A stretch of 26,852 nt of DNA from Actinomycetes bacterium (GTDB lineage Bacteria; Actinomycetota; Acidimicrobiia; Acidimicrobiales; Palsa-688). The stretch is taken from NCBI GenBank assembly GCA_021846485.1, contig JAJZWW010000004.1, positions 1 to 26,852 on the forward strand, written 5' to 3'. A program made the translations under genes and the position numbers. Positions 1 through 7,498 of this stretch are shown here, in pieces. The number at the start of each line of letters is the position of its first letter. Position 1 is the stretch's first letter. The notes beneath the pieces were generated by a model. It saw only the letters and a list, made by a program, of their open reading frames with translations. It searched no databases and had not been told where the DNA came from.

Positions 1-200
1 ATGCGGAGGGAGAGATCGTTGCCGGTAACGACGAGTCGCTGTGCACCGACGAGGATCGTGATCTCGGTTGGCGACACCTGGATAGCCAGCACATCATCGC
101 CGGGGCGTGTCACGTCGGCCAGCGCGGCATCGTCGCCATCCGCGTTGCCGTCGCAGCGCTGATCGTCCCGGCGCGCTGCGGCGCGCGCGGACGCTCCCAT
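1..200 (-). CDS. Hypothetical protein, 3' end beyond left edge
   Basis: An open minus-strand frame starts at the ATG at 198-200 and runs off the left edge, giving 66 residues (MGASARAAARRDD... ending ...VVTGNDLSLR). The visible part is charged at its N-terminus and then has beta-strand-like text (QVSPTEITILVGAQRLVVTG). I do not recognise the family. The start is supported by a promoter directly upstream: a TTGACA box, a 17-nt spacer and TAGGGT, with only 6 nt between the -10 box and the ATG, so the message is probably leaderless. No Shine-Dalgarno sequence is needed or seen. The function is unknown. Confidence 0.55.
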   Translation of the reverse strand, partial: MGASARAAARRDDQRCDGNADGDDAALADVTRPGDDVLAIQVSPTEITILVGAQRLVVTGNDLSLR

Positions 201-206
201 GGCACC

Positions 207-235
207 ACCCTACCGGAGGCGATCTCAACTGTCAA
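207..235 (-). promoter_or_regulatory. Sigma70-type promoter of the left-edge gene
   Basis: On the minus strand there is a TTGACA box (235-230), a 17-nt spacer and TAGGGT (212-207), followed after 6 nt by the ATG at 200. The match and spacing are near ideal, and the geometry implies transcription starting at or next to the A of the ATG. The -35 box contains the TGA stop of the gene remnant at 232-381. Confidence 0.65.
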
Positions 236-381
236 CGCCAGCGGACGAACGGCACGAGCGCGGCGGTCGTCTCCCAGCTGCCGGGGCGCTGGGAGACCAG
301 GCCGGCCACCAGGGCGTCACGACGCTCTACCCGAGATGCATCGGGTCCTGGGTTGAGGCTGAGGCGGACGACGGGCGAGGA
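232..381 (-). pseudogene. Truncated copy of the 93-residue protein gene at 4361-4642
   Basis: Read on the minus strand, this stretch gives a PGPDASRVERRDALVAGL segment followed by VSQRPGSWE, then ends at a TGA (234-232). The intact gene at 4361-4642 reads PGPDASPTARRDALVAGL followed by VSQRPGSWE. The DNA is also clearly related across about 55 bp. Upstream the frame is closed by a TAG at 382-384, and the N-terminal half of the family is missing, so only the 3' end survives. In both copies the stop codon lies inside the TTGAC of the next gene's -35 box. This looks like a relic of an earlier insertion or recombination of the same element end. Confidence 0.6.
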
Positions 382-559
382 CTAGCTGCACAGCGAGCAG
401 CGCTGAGCTTGCTCGCAAAGGGGCCACCCATTTCGCTGACACCCGTCGTCTCGTTCGCAGTCCAGGCTACGCGCCGCCCACTATGGTCGGTCTGCGAGCG
501 GCTGGGTGAGCCTGGAGAACAGGGTGGGAGCGACCCCCACCACACGCGCAGGAGGGGCT

Positions 560-1582
560 ATGACTGCTGAGGTCATCACTGGGCGCAAGGTCTGGAGCAC
601 GATCACCGCAGCGGTCGAGCGGACTCCGAAGGGCGAGCGCTGCGTCGCCGTCGCGTACCTAGGGGCCGACGCGCGGAGGCTCCTGCCCCTGAGCGGCGGC
701 GACACCCTCGTGGTGGACTGCTCGGAGCGCACTGCCGCTGCCGGCCAGACCAATCCGGCAGTTGTCCGCGAGTACATCAAGACAGGCATCAACGTGTACT
801 GGTGCGACAATCTGCATGCGAAGGTCTACGTGCTGGGCGACAAGGCGATCGTCGGATCGCCAAATATATCGTCGACGTCTGAGGGGGTGCTCACGGAAGC
901 CATCGCCGTCATTAGGGAAAGACGGGCCATCGACCAGGCACGGAAGTTCGTCTACTCGCTCGCCACGGCCGAGCACTTGGTAGACGAGGCGCGGCTAGTG
1001 GGGTGTGAAGCGGCATGGGTGGCCCCTCGTGGCGGCCAACGCGGGACGTCGCAACCAGAGCGACCTGCGAACACTACACCGACACCAGATCGGCGCTTGT
1101 GGTTTGTTCCAACCCAAGTGTTCACGCAGATGCACCACCGCCGTTACTACCTCGGCGACGATAAGATCATTTCCACCGGGAACATTTCAATACGCGCGTC
1201 AGAGCGCATTCCCTCGCACTCAAGCGCCGACCAAGGGGGGTTCCGCCTCATCTCCGTGCAGTACAAGGCAACACCCGGACTCCGCGCCGGAGATGTCGTG
1301 ATCCAGTGTAACTTTGCGATTCTCGGTCGGTCCTACGCCTACCCACCATCGACTGTGGAGTCAGTAATGCCGTTAGGGCGAGGCCGATCAACCGTCTACA
1401 TCGCGAAGTTGCGGCGACCGGCGGACACGCGACCCATTCCTCTTCAGCAGCTTCGAGATGAGTGTCGGAAGCTCAACGTGTCGATGCCCACTGGTCTTTT
1501 CGATCGCCCAAGTGAGGTTCGCGAGCTTCGAGCGAAGCGATCTCTGCTGAGGATGTGGAGCGGCATACCGACTCTTCCGTGA
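560..1582 (+). CDS. Phospholipase D-fold family protein (single HKD motif)
   Basis: A 340-residue protein whose N-terminal half contains LHAKVYVLGDKAIVGSPNIS. This is a phospholipase D-type HKD signature (H-x-K, then D, then GS-x-N) at about residues 90-110. Proteins with one such motif act as dimers, usually as nucleases or phosphodiesterases. The C-terminal half (about residues 180-340, containing GLRAGDVVIQCNFAILG) is beta-rich and may be a substrate-reading domain, but I cannot name it. I chose the ATG at 560 because AGGAGG lies 6-7 nt before it; an upstream in-frame ATG at 506 lacks such a site. The gene stands alone on the plus strand and converges with the HAD gene. A defence nuclease is possible (inference from the fold). 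Confidence 0.7.
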   Translation: MTAEVITGRKVWSTITAAVERTPKGERCVAVAYLGADARRLLPLSGGDTLVVDCSERTAAAGQTNPAVVREYIKTGINVYWCDNLHAKVYVLGDKAIVGSPNISSTSEGVLTEAIAVIRERRAIDQARKFVYSLATAEHLVDEARLVGCEAAWVAPRGGQRGTSQPERPANTTPTPDRRLWFVPTQVFTQMHHRRYYLGDDKIISTGNISIRASERIPSHSSADQGGFRLISVQYKATPGLRAGDVVIQCNFAILGRSYAYPPSTVESVMPLGRGRSTVYIAKLRRPADTRPIPLQQLRDECRKLNVSMPTGLFDRPSEVRELRAKRSLLRMWSGIPTLP

Positions 1583-1661
1583 GTTGCGCCGGGATCGGCA
1601 CGACGGGCGCCGACCGCCTCGTCGGGGCGTAACGACCAGCCCTGGATATTGCCGAGGATGA

Positions 1662-2213
1662 TTACGCGCATGGTCGATGCTCGCGCTCGTCAACGCTCAG
1701 CTCTGCCGCCCATCGTTCGAGCCGCTCGATGTGTCGCTCCGTGATGCCGACGTTCGGTGTCGTCGGCAGAAACAACGTCGGGATCCTCCGCTGGTGAGCC
1801 CAGCGGATCGCGGCCAAAGACAGGTCGTCGTCGACCCAGGCAGCTGGGCGTCGTGCGCTGTGGAGCGCGGCGCGCACTGCGCCGAACTTTCCACAGCCGA
1901 CCTCTCGTTCAGCCCGTTCCGCATTGCGGTGGTGAGCTGTGAAGTCGATCCACGGGAGGTCCGTCGGGAGGCCAAGAGGCGCCGAGAGGATCTCGTTCGC
2001 TTGCTCGTGCCAGCTGGTTGCCCAGAGGAAGTCGTAACTCGCAGAGAGCTTCTCGAGCCAGCCAGGGAGGCGCGCGTCAACGAGAATCTCACCAGCAAGG
2101 CGGGCGACCTCCTTCCACTCAATGTCCGGTGGGTACGTGCGCCCTGGCTGACGTGGGATCGGACTGATGGTGCCGTCGACATCGAGAAGGAGGAGTGGTC
2201 GGGTGGTGGTCAC
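1662..2213 (-). CDS. HAD-superfamily hydrolase-like protein
   Basis: A 183-residue protein beginning VTTTRPLLLLDVDGTISP. This is the HAD motif I (DxDGT), which carries the nucleophile and the general acid/base Asp. Further on come WATSWHEQAN (motif II-like Thr/Ser) and AAWVDDDLSLAAIRWA (motif IV-like acidic pair). The small size and the layout fit the HAD-like phosphatase families common in actinobacteria and phages. The substrate cannot be told. A GTG start at 2213 is chosen because it follows the upstream gene's stop by 4 nt; the frame continues upstream to an ATG at 2381, but that would overlap the upstream gene by more than 160 bp. It is the last gene of the exonuclease operon. Confidence 0.7.
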   Translation of the reverse strand: MTTTRPLLLLDVDGTISPIPRQPGRTYPPDIEWKEVARLAGEILVDARLPGWLEKLSASYDFLWATSWHEQANEILSAPLGLPTDLPWIDFTAHHRNAERAEREVGCGKFGAVRAALHSARRPAAWVDDDLSLAAIRWAHQRRIPTLFLPTTPNVGITERHIERLERWAAELSVDEREHRPCA

Positions 2214-2217
2214 GGCG

Positions 2218-3501
2218 TCATCCTGGTGGGCGCGCCTCGGTGCGCAGGAGGGCACGGGCCAACGCGAGCTCAGGTTTCCCAGGTTGCTTGAGCCACCGGT
2301 CGACACGGCGGGCGAGGCGCAACGGTGCCGCTGCCGCGTCGATAGGAGGCTTGAGAGGCAAGAATCCATCTGTAGCCGCATCGTTCTCGCCGGTCTGCGA
2401 TGCAGCCGTCAGTCCGTACAGCGAGTCGTAGATCGCGATGCGAACGCCGCGGCGCGAACCGACGACGAGCCACCTGCCGTCTCTGCGGTCCCGGCGGAGC
2501 TCGACCCATGTCCAGCGCTTCGTCGCCGCACGCCAGCAGCTGATCGCTTCCGACTCCCATGTCGTGGCCGACGGGTCACCACCTGCGTAGGGGTCGTCGA
2601 GCGCAGGTCCGACGTCCTCTCCCTTCATGAGGGCTTCGAGCGGCGAGAGTCGTGCGATCGCGGGGTGCGGCGCCCGGAGCCACCGTCCGACAGCACCCCA
2701 CGAGCCAAGGAGCTCTTCCACCTCACACGCGGCGTCGACGATCGCCTGGAGGTCCGCCGAGGCGATCTCCTCGTCGGTCAGACCGCTTGCCCTGAGCGCT
2801 TGCCACTGCGCGGCTTCGGGCACCAACGCGATCGAGCACCAGCTCCAGGTCGCCCCCGGTACCGATGCGCTCATGACGGACATCGCGTAATGGGCGCACG
2901 GTGGCAGGCTCCGCAGCGCGTCGTAGAGCGTCTCGACCGCTTCGCTCGGGCCGACGGCGACCGTTCCCCCTCCGACGGTCAGGAGGGCTTGGCCAGGCGG
3001 AATGTCATCGCCTTCCGGCAGGGGCTCGATCGAGAAGAGGGGGTCGGGGCTGGCAAATCCCCGATACTGAGCGCCGACGTTCGCCAGAGATGCGAGGACG
3101 TGCGCTGCGGCTGGCGTGATGCAGCCGATCGACTCCCCGTCAACGAGCACGAAGCCAGCGCTCGCTCCGTCGTCTCCCTCACCGGTCCAGGCGAAGGGGC
3201 CGGTCGTGGGGTTCTCCACGAAGGCGCCGACGACCTGTGAGGTACGGGTCATCTTCGCGGCGCCGAACTGGTCGATCGCCCAGACGATGTCGAGGGAGAG
3301 CGATGGAAGTGGCGGGTCGGGCGAGATCGCGAGAAACGTCCGCCACTCCAGATCTCGACCCTCCCGAGGGGTCGGAGGGTTGATGCCTTCCAGACGGCGC
3401 ATCCGGCTCTCGACGCGATCGATCTCACGGGTCGACCCGATGCTCACGACGAAGATGCGCTCCGGCGGGTCTTCCGCGCGGCTGGAAGGTTGATCAGGCA
3501 A
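2218..3501 (-). CDS. Unknown 427-residue protein with a MbcA/ParS-like segment
   Basis: The start is a TTG at 3501, preceded by GGGAGG with 8-nt spacing; it overlaps the exonuclease gene's 3' end by 8 bp, so the two are co-transcribed. Residues of about 255-300 read VEELLGSWGAVGRWLRAP and continue HPAIARLSPLEALMKGEDV. This matches the pattern of the MbcA/ParS/Xre antitoxin toxin-binding domain (a helix with an RWLR.PHPAL core, then TPLEAL). The N-terminal 230 residues (IFVVSIGSTREIDRV..., then many beta-like stretches) and the C-terminal 100 residues (WTWVELRRDRRDGRWLVVGS...) are not recognised. No RES-domain toxin lies next to it, so an antitoxin role is not shown. The rest of its function is unknown. 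Confidence 0.6.
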   Translation of the reverse strand: MPDQPSSRAEDPPERIFVVSIGSTREIDRVESRMRRLEGINPPTPREGRDLEWRTFLAISPDPPLPSLSLDIVWAIDQFGAAKMTRTSQVVGAFVENPTTGPFAWTGEGDDGASAGFVLVDGESIGCITPAAAHVLASLANVGAQYRGFASPDPLFSIEPLPEGDDIPPGQALLTVGGGTVAVGPSEAVETLYDALRSLPPCAHYAMSVMSASVPGATWSWCSIALVPEAAQWQALRASGLTDEEIASADLQAIVDAACEVEELLGSWGAVGRWLRAPHPAIARLSPLEALMKGEDVGPALDDPYAGGDPSATTWESEAISCWRAATKRWTWVELRRDRRDGRWLVVGSRRGVRIAIYDSLYGLTAASQTGENDAATDGFLPLKPPIDAAAAPLRLARRVDRWLKQPGKPELALARALLRTEARPPG

Positions 3502-4225
3502 CGTCTGACCTCCCTTGGGCGAGCACGGGATGCAGCGGCCAATAGTGCGCGCTCAACGGCAGCAGTGCTTGGCCTTGTTCTGCCCGCCAAACTGAGTAGC
3601 CACATGCCCAATCCGCGTGCCACCCGATCTGACGGCGATGAAGGATCTCCGGATGCGTCGTGCCGATCTCCGGATACGTCACGCCCATCGCAAGGAGAAC
3701 CCGGAGGCACGTCACCACGTCGCCCACCGCGTCGTGGGCATTCTCTTGCGTGACGCCGTAGTGCTCGCAAAGATCAGAAAGCCGCCGCTTCCCCTTCCGG
3801 TACTTGTTGAAGTGACGATCGAGCACCAGGACGTCGACGACGGGCGCGGCGAATCCTCGTTCGATCAGCCCCCGGCCGGACGACCTCCGGGCGGTGGCAT
3901 CGATCATGGTGAGGTCGAAGCTCACGTTCATGCCGACGACCGGCACTGATCGCTGCGATGCGTCGATCAGCGCGTCGCAGATCGTCTCAACGGCGTGCGG
4001 GAGGGGAGTGCCCTCGGCTCGGGCACACTCCTCGGTGATGCCGTGCACGGCCACGGCATCAGGACTGATTGGTTGTCCGGGGTCGACGAGCGAGGCAATC
4101 GTCTCGACGGGGGCACGATCACGAAAGCGGACGAGCGCGAAGGAGACTGGGACGTCGGAAAACGGGTCGACGCCAGTCGTCTCGAGGTCGAATCCCAGGA
4201 GCTTTTCGTCGAGCCAGCAGGTCAT
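3494..4225 (-). CDS. DEDDh 3'-5' exonuclease (DnaQ-like)
   Basis: A 243-residue protein with all three DEDDh exonuclease motifs: FDLETTG (D13, E15), NVSFDLTMID (Exo II Asp) and AHDAVGDV (Exo III His and Asp). Such enzymes remove nucleotides from DNA or RNA 3' ends using two metal ions. The C-terminal tail (YPEIGTTHPEILHRRQIGW...) matches the layout of the stand-alone actinobacterial epsilon-like exonucleases rather than a polymerase-linked subunit. The ATG at 4225 starts just ahead of the fold, as usual for the family, although its ribosome site is weak. The frame remains open up to 4357, and a GTG at 4315 close to the promoter start is an alternative. It is the first gene of an operon with the 427-residue protein and the HAD protein. 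Confidence 0.85.
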   Translation of the reverse strand: MTCWLDEKLLGFDLETTGVDPFSDVPVSFALVRFRDRAPVETIASLVDPGQPISPDAVAVHGITEECARAEGTPLPHAVETICDALIDASQRSVPVVGMNVSFDLTMIDATARRSSGRGLIERGFAAPVVDVLVLDRHFNKYRKGKRRLSDLCEHYGVTQENAHDAVGDVVTCLRVLLAMGVTYPEIGTTHPEILHRRQIGWHADWACGYSVWRAEQGQALLPLSAHYWPLHPVLAQGRSDVA

Positions 4226-4335
4226 AGGCCGAAGTCGAGCACCTGGCTGTGACACGACTGCACGGCGAGAAGACGGGGCCGGCGGCTCGGCGGTCCGTTC
4301 ACCGCCGACCCTCACTTCACTGCTCGCGTGCGGTA

Positions 4336-4364
4336 ATCCTAGCCGATCGCATGCCATACGTCAA
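4336..4364 (-). promoter_or_regulatory. Promoter of the exonuclease operon
   Basis: On the minus strand there is a TTGACG box (4364-4359), a 17-nt spacer and TAGGAT (4341-4336). Transcription would begin near 4329 and run into the exonuclease gene. The TGA stop of the upstream gene (4363-4361) lies inside the -35 box, the same arrangement as at 230-235. This point is my best guess for the left boundary of the element's gene set. Confidence 0.6.
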
Positions 4365-4642
4365 CCCCCGCTGACCAGCTGAGCGATAGCAGCCGCCTCC
4401 CAGCTTCCGGGCCGCTGGCTCACCAGGCCCGCCACCAGCGCGTCACGGCGTGCTGTCGGCGAGGCGTCCGGGCCGGGCGCGAACCCGAGCTGCACCGCAG
4501 CGTCGGCGAGCGCAGCGGAGAGAGCCTCAGGCAGGTTCGCGCCGGTCGCCTCGCACGCGTTGTACATCGCGACGAGCGCGTCGGCGAGCGCCTCGAACGC
4601 CCCGTAATACGTGGCGAGCGCTTCGCCGTGCTCGTTGGTCAT
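4361..4642 (-). CDS. Small hypothetical protein, last gene of the long accessory operon
   Basis: A 93-residue acidic, alanine-rich, helical protein (MTNEHGEALATYYGAFEALADALV...). The C-terminal block RRDALVAGLVSQRPGSWE is nearly repeated in the relic at 232-381, so the C-terminus is the conserved part of the family. The start overlaps the stop of the gene at 4639 by ATGA. No signal peptide or membrane segment is seen. With the two genes before it, it forms a tight three-gene set: NERD nuclease, possible RHH protein and this protein. The function is unknown. Confidence 0.65.
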   Translation of the reverse strand: MTNEHGEALATYYGAFEALADALVAMYNACEATGANLPEALSAALADAAVQLGFAPGPDASPTARRDALVAGLVSQRPGSWEAAAIAQLVSGG

Positions 4643-4929
4643 CGCCGGTCGCCTCGCGTGAGTCCCGCTCGCGCCCGCCTACGTATCGCTGATGCGATGC
4701 GCTCCGCACGAGCTGTCGTCGGTGCGGGACGGGCAGCGGGGCGACGGGGCGACAGGGTGGGCCGACGGACTGCCGTCGGTCCTGCCTCGAGGTGGTCGCG
4801 GATGGCGTCGGATGCGGACCGGTGGCCGGCAGCCTTCGCGGCGGCCCGGTAGGCCCGCCACACGGCGGGCTCGACGTTGATAATGACGCGGGTCATGCCA
4901 GCCGGCGGCGGCACGGAGCGGCCCATCAT
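4639..4929 (-). CDS. Small protein with ribbon-helix-helix-like N-terminus
   Basis: A 96-residue basic protein. After a short lead come TRVIINVEPAVWRAYRAAAK and AAGHRSASDAIRDHLEAGP, the strand-helix-turn-helix order of CopG/Arc-type ribbon-helix-helix DNA-binding proteins. The C-terminal half is rich in Arg, Pro and Ala and probably disordered, with an Arg cluster that could contact nucleic acid. The start at 4929 has GGAGGGGGGC immediately upstream and overlaps the NERD gene's stop by ATGA; a second ATG follows at 4926. It may be a regulator or an antitoxin-like partner of its neighbours. That is inference; only the fold pattern is seen. Confidence 0.6.
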   Translation of the reverse strand: MMGRSVPPPAGMTRVIINVEPAVWRAYRAAAKAAGHRSASDAIRDHLEAGPTAVRRPTLSPRRPAARPAPTTARAERIASAIRRRARAGLTRGDRR

Positions 4930-5468
4930 GCCCCCCTCCGCAGCGCCGTCACCGCTGCGACGAGCCGCGGGTCGGGCGGAGCGCCGCTCCCCGCCGGCAG
5001 CACTCGCCGCAGTCGAATAGCGAGGTGCTCGCCCCGACACCACGGCGTGCCGTCGCCGAGGCGGAGTCCGAGTGAGGTGATCCGGCCCGGGCGAGAGGGC
5101 CAGACGACGACGAGGGGGGTGAGCATCCTCACACCATGCGGCTCGAGATGGTCGGCAAGGGCCTGAGCGGCGGCGGTGACGGTCACGTGCTCGGCGGGGG
5201 TGAAGCGAGAGAGGCCCCGGTAGGTACGGCCGAGAATCTGCACATATATACCGGGGGACCAGCACTTACTGTCGATTACGATGACGGCGGGACCATCGGC
5301 GGTCTGCCGGAGCACCACGTGATCGAGGTCGCCACGGCCGAAACCCGGCGCCTGCAGGTGATGGAGGACGACGGTGCTCGCGTCGACGAGCGCATCGAGC
5401 ACGACGGCGGTCTGCGCTTCGCCGCGGTCGCCGACCGACGTGCGCTGACGACGTGCGGTCGCGGTCAT
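4926..5468 (-). CDS. NERD-type nuclease-related domain protein
   Basis: A 180-residue protein with an RGEAQTAVVLDAL helix, then LDHVVLR, then AVIVIDSKCWSPG. This is the order of the NERD nuclease-related domain (helix with a conserved E, then D, then [E/D]xK on a core strand), a PD-(D/E)XK-like fold. NERD proteins are common on plasmids and in defence islands. Here the usual E-x-K is D-S-K, so catalytic competence is likely but not certain. The later text (VTVTAAAQALADHLEPHGVRMLTPLVVVWPSR) fits the C-terminal half of the family. It overlaps its neighbours by ATGA on both sides. The TATATA tract at 5244-5250 lies within it and encodes a rare ATA Ile codon. Confidence 0.7.
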   Translation of the reverse strand: MTATARRQRTSVGDRGEAQTAVVLDALVDASTVVLHHLQAPGFGRGDLDHVVLRQTADGPAVIVIDSKCWSPGIYVQILGRTYRGLSRFTPAEHVTVTAAAQALADHLEPHGVRMLTPLVVVWPSRPGRITSLGLRLGDGTPWCRGEHLAIRLRRVLPAGSGAPPDPRLVAAVTALRRGA

Positions 5469-5770
5469 CGTCTGCGCCGCCGGGGCGGGATGGGCGAAGG
5501 GGTCGTGCCGGCGGGTGGCCGGGCGAGCCCGACGACGGCGGCGGTGGGCTCAGCGCCACCGGCCACGACGCGCTCGGCCGCGCGTAGTGAGAGCTCGGCG
5601 CCCCAGACCAACGCATCGGCATAGGCCGGGTCCGGGTGAGCGGCCGCGAGGTCGAGGGAGCGGCGAGCGAGCTCGAGCTCCTCACGGACGTAAGGGGAAG
5701 ACGATGCCGCCGGGTCGGCCGCCGCGACGGCGAGTCGGCGACGCAGTGTGGGGACGGGGGTGGCGGTCAT
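5465..5770 (-). CDS. Small hypothetical helical protein
   Basis: A 101-residue protein, MTATPVPTLRRRLAVAAADP..., mainly helical, with ELELARRSLDLAAAHPDPAY, DALVWGAELSLRAAERVV and a basic PPRRRRR tail. The start at 5770 shares one base with the upstream stop (TGATG), and its own stop overlaps the NERD gene's start (ATGA). No known domain is recognised. The pattern of two amphipathic helices with regularly spaced Ala and Leu suggests a protein-interaction bundle. The function is unknown. Confidence 0.55.
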   Translation of the reverse strand: MTATPVPTLRRRLAVAAADPAASSSPYVREELELARRSLDLAAAHPDPAYADALVWGAELSLRAAERVVAGGAEPTAAVVGLARPPAGTTPSPIPPRRRRR

Positions 5771-6171
5771 CAGAAAAGGCTTCCCTGCTTGGCGGCGGTG
5801 GATGCGACGAGGGGGGCGGCCTCGGCGGGTTCGGCGGCCTTGGCGGCGAAGGCGAGATCCAGGCGGATATTCGCGATGCAGCCGAGTGCACACTCGGCGT
5901 GTCGCCAGGCCGAGTGGACCAGCTGCTCGTCGCTCGGTTCCCACGCGCCCGGATGCTCGATCAGCCCCGCAGCGGCGGTGTTCTCGCCGGCCGCCAACTC
6001 GTACGCGGTCTGCAGATAGTACCGGCCAGCGGTGAGGAACGGGTTGTCCGGGGCGACGAGCCGAGACGTCTCGACGAGGGCCTCGCGCACCTCGTCGAGG
6101 TACTCGTCGAGCTCGGCGTCGACGAGCATGTCGGGAGGGCGGATAGGACGGGGAGGGAGGAGGGGGGCCAT
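5770..6171 (-). CDS. Hypothetical helical protein
   Basis: A 133-residue protein (MAPLLPPRPIRPPDMLVDAELDEYLDEVREALVE...). Helices of the type DNPFLTAGRYYLQTAYELAAGE and LVHSAWRHAECALGCIANIRLDLAF fill most of it. It resembles the small helical proteins next to it (5465-5770 and 9822-10022) in size and composition but not in clear motifs. The ATG at 6171 overlaps the preceding stop by one base; an in-frame ATG at 6204 is possible. No known domain is recognised and the function is unknown. Confidence 0.55.
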   Translation of the reverse strand: MAPLLPPRPIRPPDMLVDAELDEYLDEVREALVETSRLVAPDNPFLTAGRYYLQTAYELAAGENTAAAGLIEHPGAWEPSDEQLVHSAWRHAECALGCIANIRLDLAFAAKAAEPAEAAPLVASTAAKQGSLF

Positions 6172-6359
6172 CAGCGGTCGCTTTCTCGTCGGCGCATCAC
6201 ACATACATCATCGGAACGCTGAGCGTTGGCGGTGCTGGGGAGGTGCGCCGCATCCTCGCCGCCAGGCAGAAGGGCCTCGGAGCGGGGTGTGAGATCGAGC
6301 TCGAGCCACCCGATCGTCGTCAGGTACCCGGCACAGAGTTGGCAGAGCGTGCGCACCAT
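6171..6359 (-). CDS. Small CxxC protein
   Basis: A 62-residue protein starting MVRTLCQLCAGYL, with one CxxC pair near the N-terminus and a charged C-terminal end (VMRRRESDR). The start at 6359 has GAGGCAGGGCGG directly upstream, 11 nt after the previous gene's stop; an alternative in-frame ATG at 6395 would overlap that gene. The pair of cysteines suggests half of a zinc site, possibly completed by dimerisation or by one of the neighbouring zinc-ribbon proteins. The function is unknown. Confidence 0.5.
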   Translation of the reverse strand: MVRTLCQLCAGYLTTIGWLELDLTPRSEALLPGGEDAAHLPSTANAQRSDDVCVMRRRESDR

Positions 6360-6369
6360 CCGCCCTGCC

Positions 6370-6762
6370 TCAGTAATTGCCGATCGCCGAATCAACGAGC
6401 GCCAGGAAGCTCTTCAGCGCTGTCTTTGCAGTCCCCTTGCACAAATGAAAGCCCAGCGCTCCCTCAATCGTCGCGGCCTCAACGGCCCCGCATGTCGGAC
6501 AGCGCCCCGATGCGGTCGGGCGGGGCGTGCGCGTCTCGCGTTCGATGCGCCGGACCGCTGCCCACCAGCTCTCGTGGTCGATCTCCGGCGGGTCGTCGCG
6601 CTTCGCCGCTACGGGCGGCTTGGGCGGCGGACCGACCGGGATCGCCTTTGACGCGCTCGGGCCGACGGACCGGCGGCCACGCCAGTGCTGGCAGCTCGTG
6701 GTGCCGCACTTGCCAGCGCGATCGAGAAAGCCGCCGCACGACGGGCAATGACGCGGGGGCAT
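6370..6762 (-). CDS. Zinc-ribbon-tagged protein 4 of 4
   Basis: A 130-residue protein. It starts MPPRHCPSCGGFLDRAGKCGTT, the C-x2-C-GG-[FW]-L-x3-G-x-C tag shared by the next three genes upstream. A Pro-rich linker follows, then HESWWAAVRRIERE, the counterpart of the [D/E]xxWRxAA helix in the sister proteins. Unlike its sisters it carries a second cysteine set (GRCPTCGAVEAATIEG...FHLC) at about residues 88-110. The start is either the ATG at 6768, which overlaps the upstream stop (ATGA), or the ATG at 6762, which sits 8 nt after AAGGAGG and is my choice. Zinc binding is inferred from the cysteines; the role is unknown. Confidence 0.65.
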   Translation of the reverse strand: MPPRHCPSCGGFLDRAGKCGTTSCQHWRGRRSVGPSASKAIPVGPPPKPPVAAKRDDPPEIDHESWWAAVRRIERETRTPRPTASGRCPTCGAVEAATIEGALGFHLCKGTAKTALKSFLALVDSAIGNY

Positions 6763-6764
6763 GC

Positions 6765-7496
6765 TCATCCCTCCTTCGCTGACAGGAACGGGACGACGCG
6801 CCGAGGACATTGCCCGGGTGCGTGCTGAACGCGCCAGCTCCCCGTCGTCATTTTGACCGCCGCACCCTTGGCCGCCTCCACCCGAGCGCCGCACCGGGCG
6901 CAGTTTCCCGCATACTGATTTGGAATGGCGTGCTGGGGGTCGCCGAGGATCGACCTGAAGAACGGGTGATGATCGGCCAGTGCCGCCGACGTCGCGCTCA
7001 TAGCGGCCCGTCGCCAGGCCTCGGGGTCCTCGCCCGGCGGTGCAGCCGGCACGGGGGGGATCTCCCTCCGCTCGACGACCAGGTCTGTCGGGGTGGGCGG
7101 CGGCTGGTCCGGCGGCGTCATCGCTACAGCGTCGGCGAGATGCGATGCAGCACGCGCTCGCTCGAGCTCCTCGGCGGCGACGGACGCCGCGGCCCATGCG
7201 CGATCGACGTCTTCGTCGGTGGCCTCACCGCGCCGCGCCCGTTCGTAGACCGCGAGCGCGTGCTCGCTTGCGGCCAGGTCGGCATCCTGGGCCCGAGCCG
7301 CCGCTGCGGCCGCCACCTCGGCCGCCGCTTCGCGCCGCGCTCGCTCCGCAGCCAGTTTGCGGGCCAGGGGGGCGGCGACTTCGGTGGCGGGCGGCGACTT
7401 CGGTGGCGGGCGGCGGGAGCCGGGGCACCCCGGCTTGTGGCACAGACCCTGCCTGTTCAGAAAGCCGCCGTCGTGGGGGCAGTTGCGGGTGGGCAT
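6765..7496 (-). CDS. Zinc-ribbon-tagged protein 3 of 4
   Basis: A 243-residue protein. The N-terminus MPTRNCPHDGGFLNRQGLCH followed by KPGCPGSRRPP is the shared tag, with Asp in place of the second Cys. The middle is a long Ala/Arg/Glu helix with coiled-coil character (about residues 45-125). Next comes PEAWRRAAMSATSAALADHH, the shared Trp helix. The C-terminus has a further possible metal site, NCARCGARVEAAKGAAVKM ending in QHAPGQCPRR. It lies 2 bp after the upstream gene's stop. The architecture suggests a scaffold or adaptor rather than an enzyme (inference). No family is recognised. Confidence 0.65.
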   Translation of the reverse strand: MPTRNCPHDGGFLNRQGLCHKPGCPGSRRPPPKSPPATEVAAPLARKLAAERARREAAAEVAAAAAARAQDADLAASEHALAVYERARRGEATDEDVDRAWAAASVAAEELERARAASHLADAVAMTPPDQPPPTPTDLVVERREIPPVPAAPPGEDPEAWRRAAMSATSAALADHHPFFRSILGDPQHAIPNQYAGNCARCGARVEAAKGAAVKMTTGSWRVQHAPGQCPRRVVPFLSAKEG

Positions 7497-7498
7497 CT

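Noticed and set aside
381..559. Possible gene or promoter before the phospholipase D-fold gene
   Set aside because: Frames here are short and Arg/Ser-rich, and no -35/-10 pair with acceptable spacing is visible. I see nothing definite in this stretch.
2167..3240. A 357-codon plus-strand open frame
   Set aside because: It is antisense to the 427-residue protein gene, with Arg-rich text and no start context.
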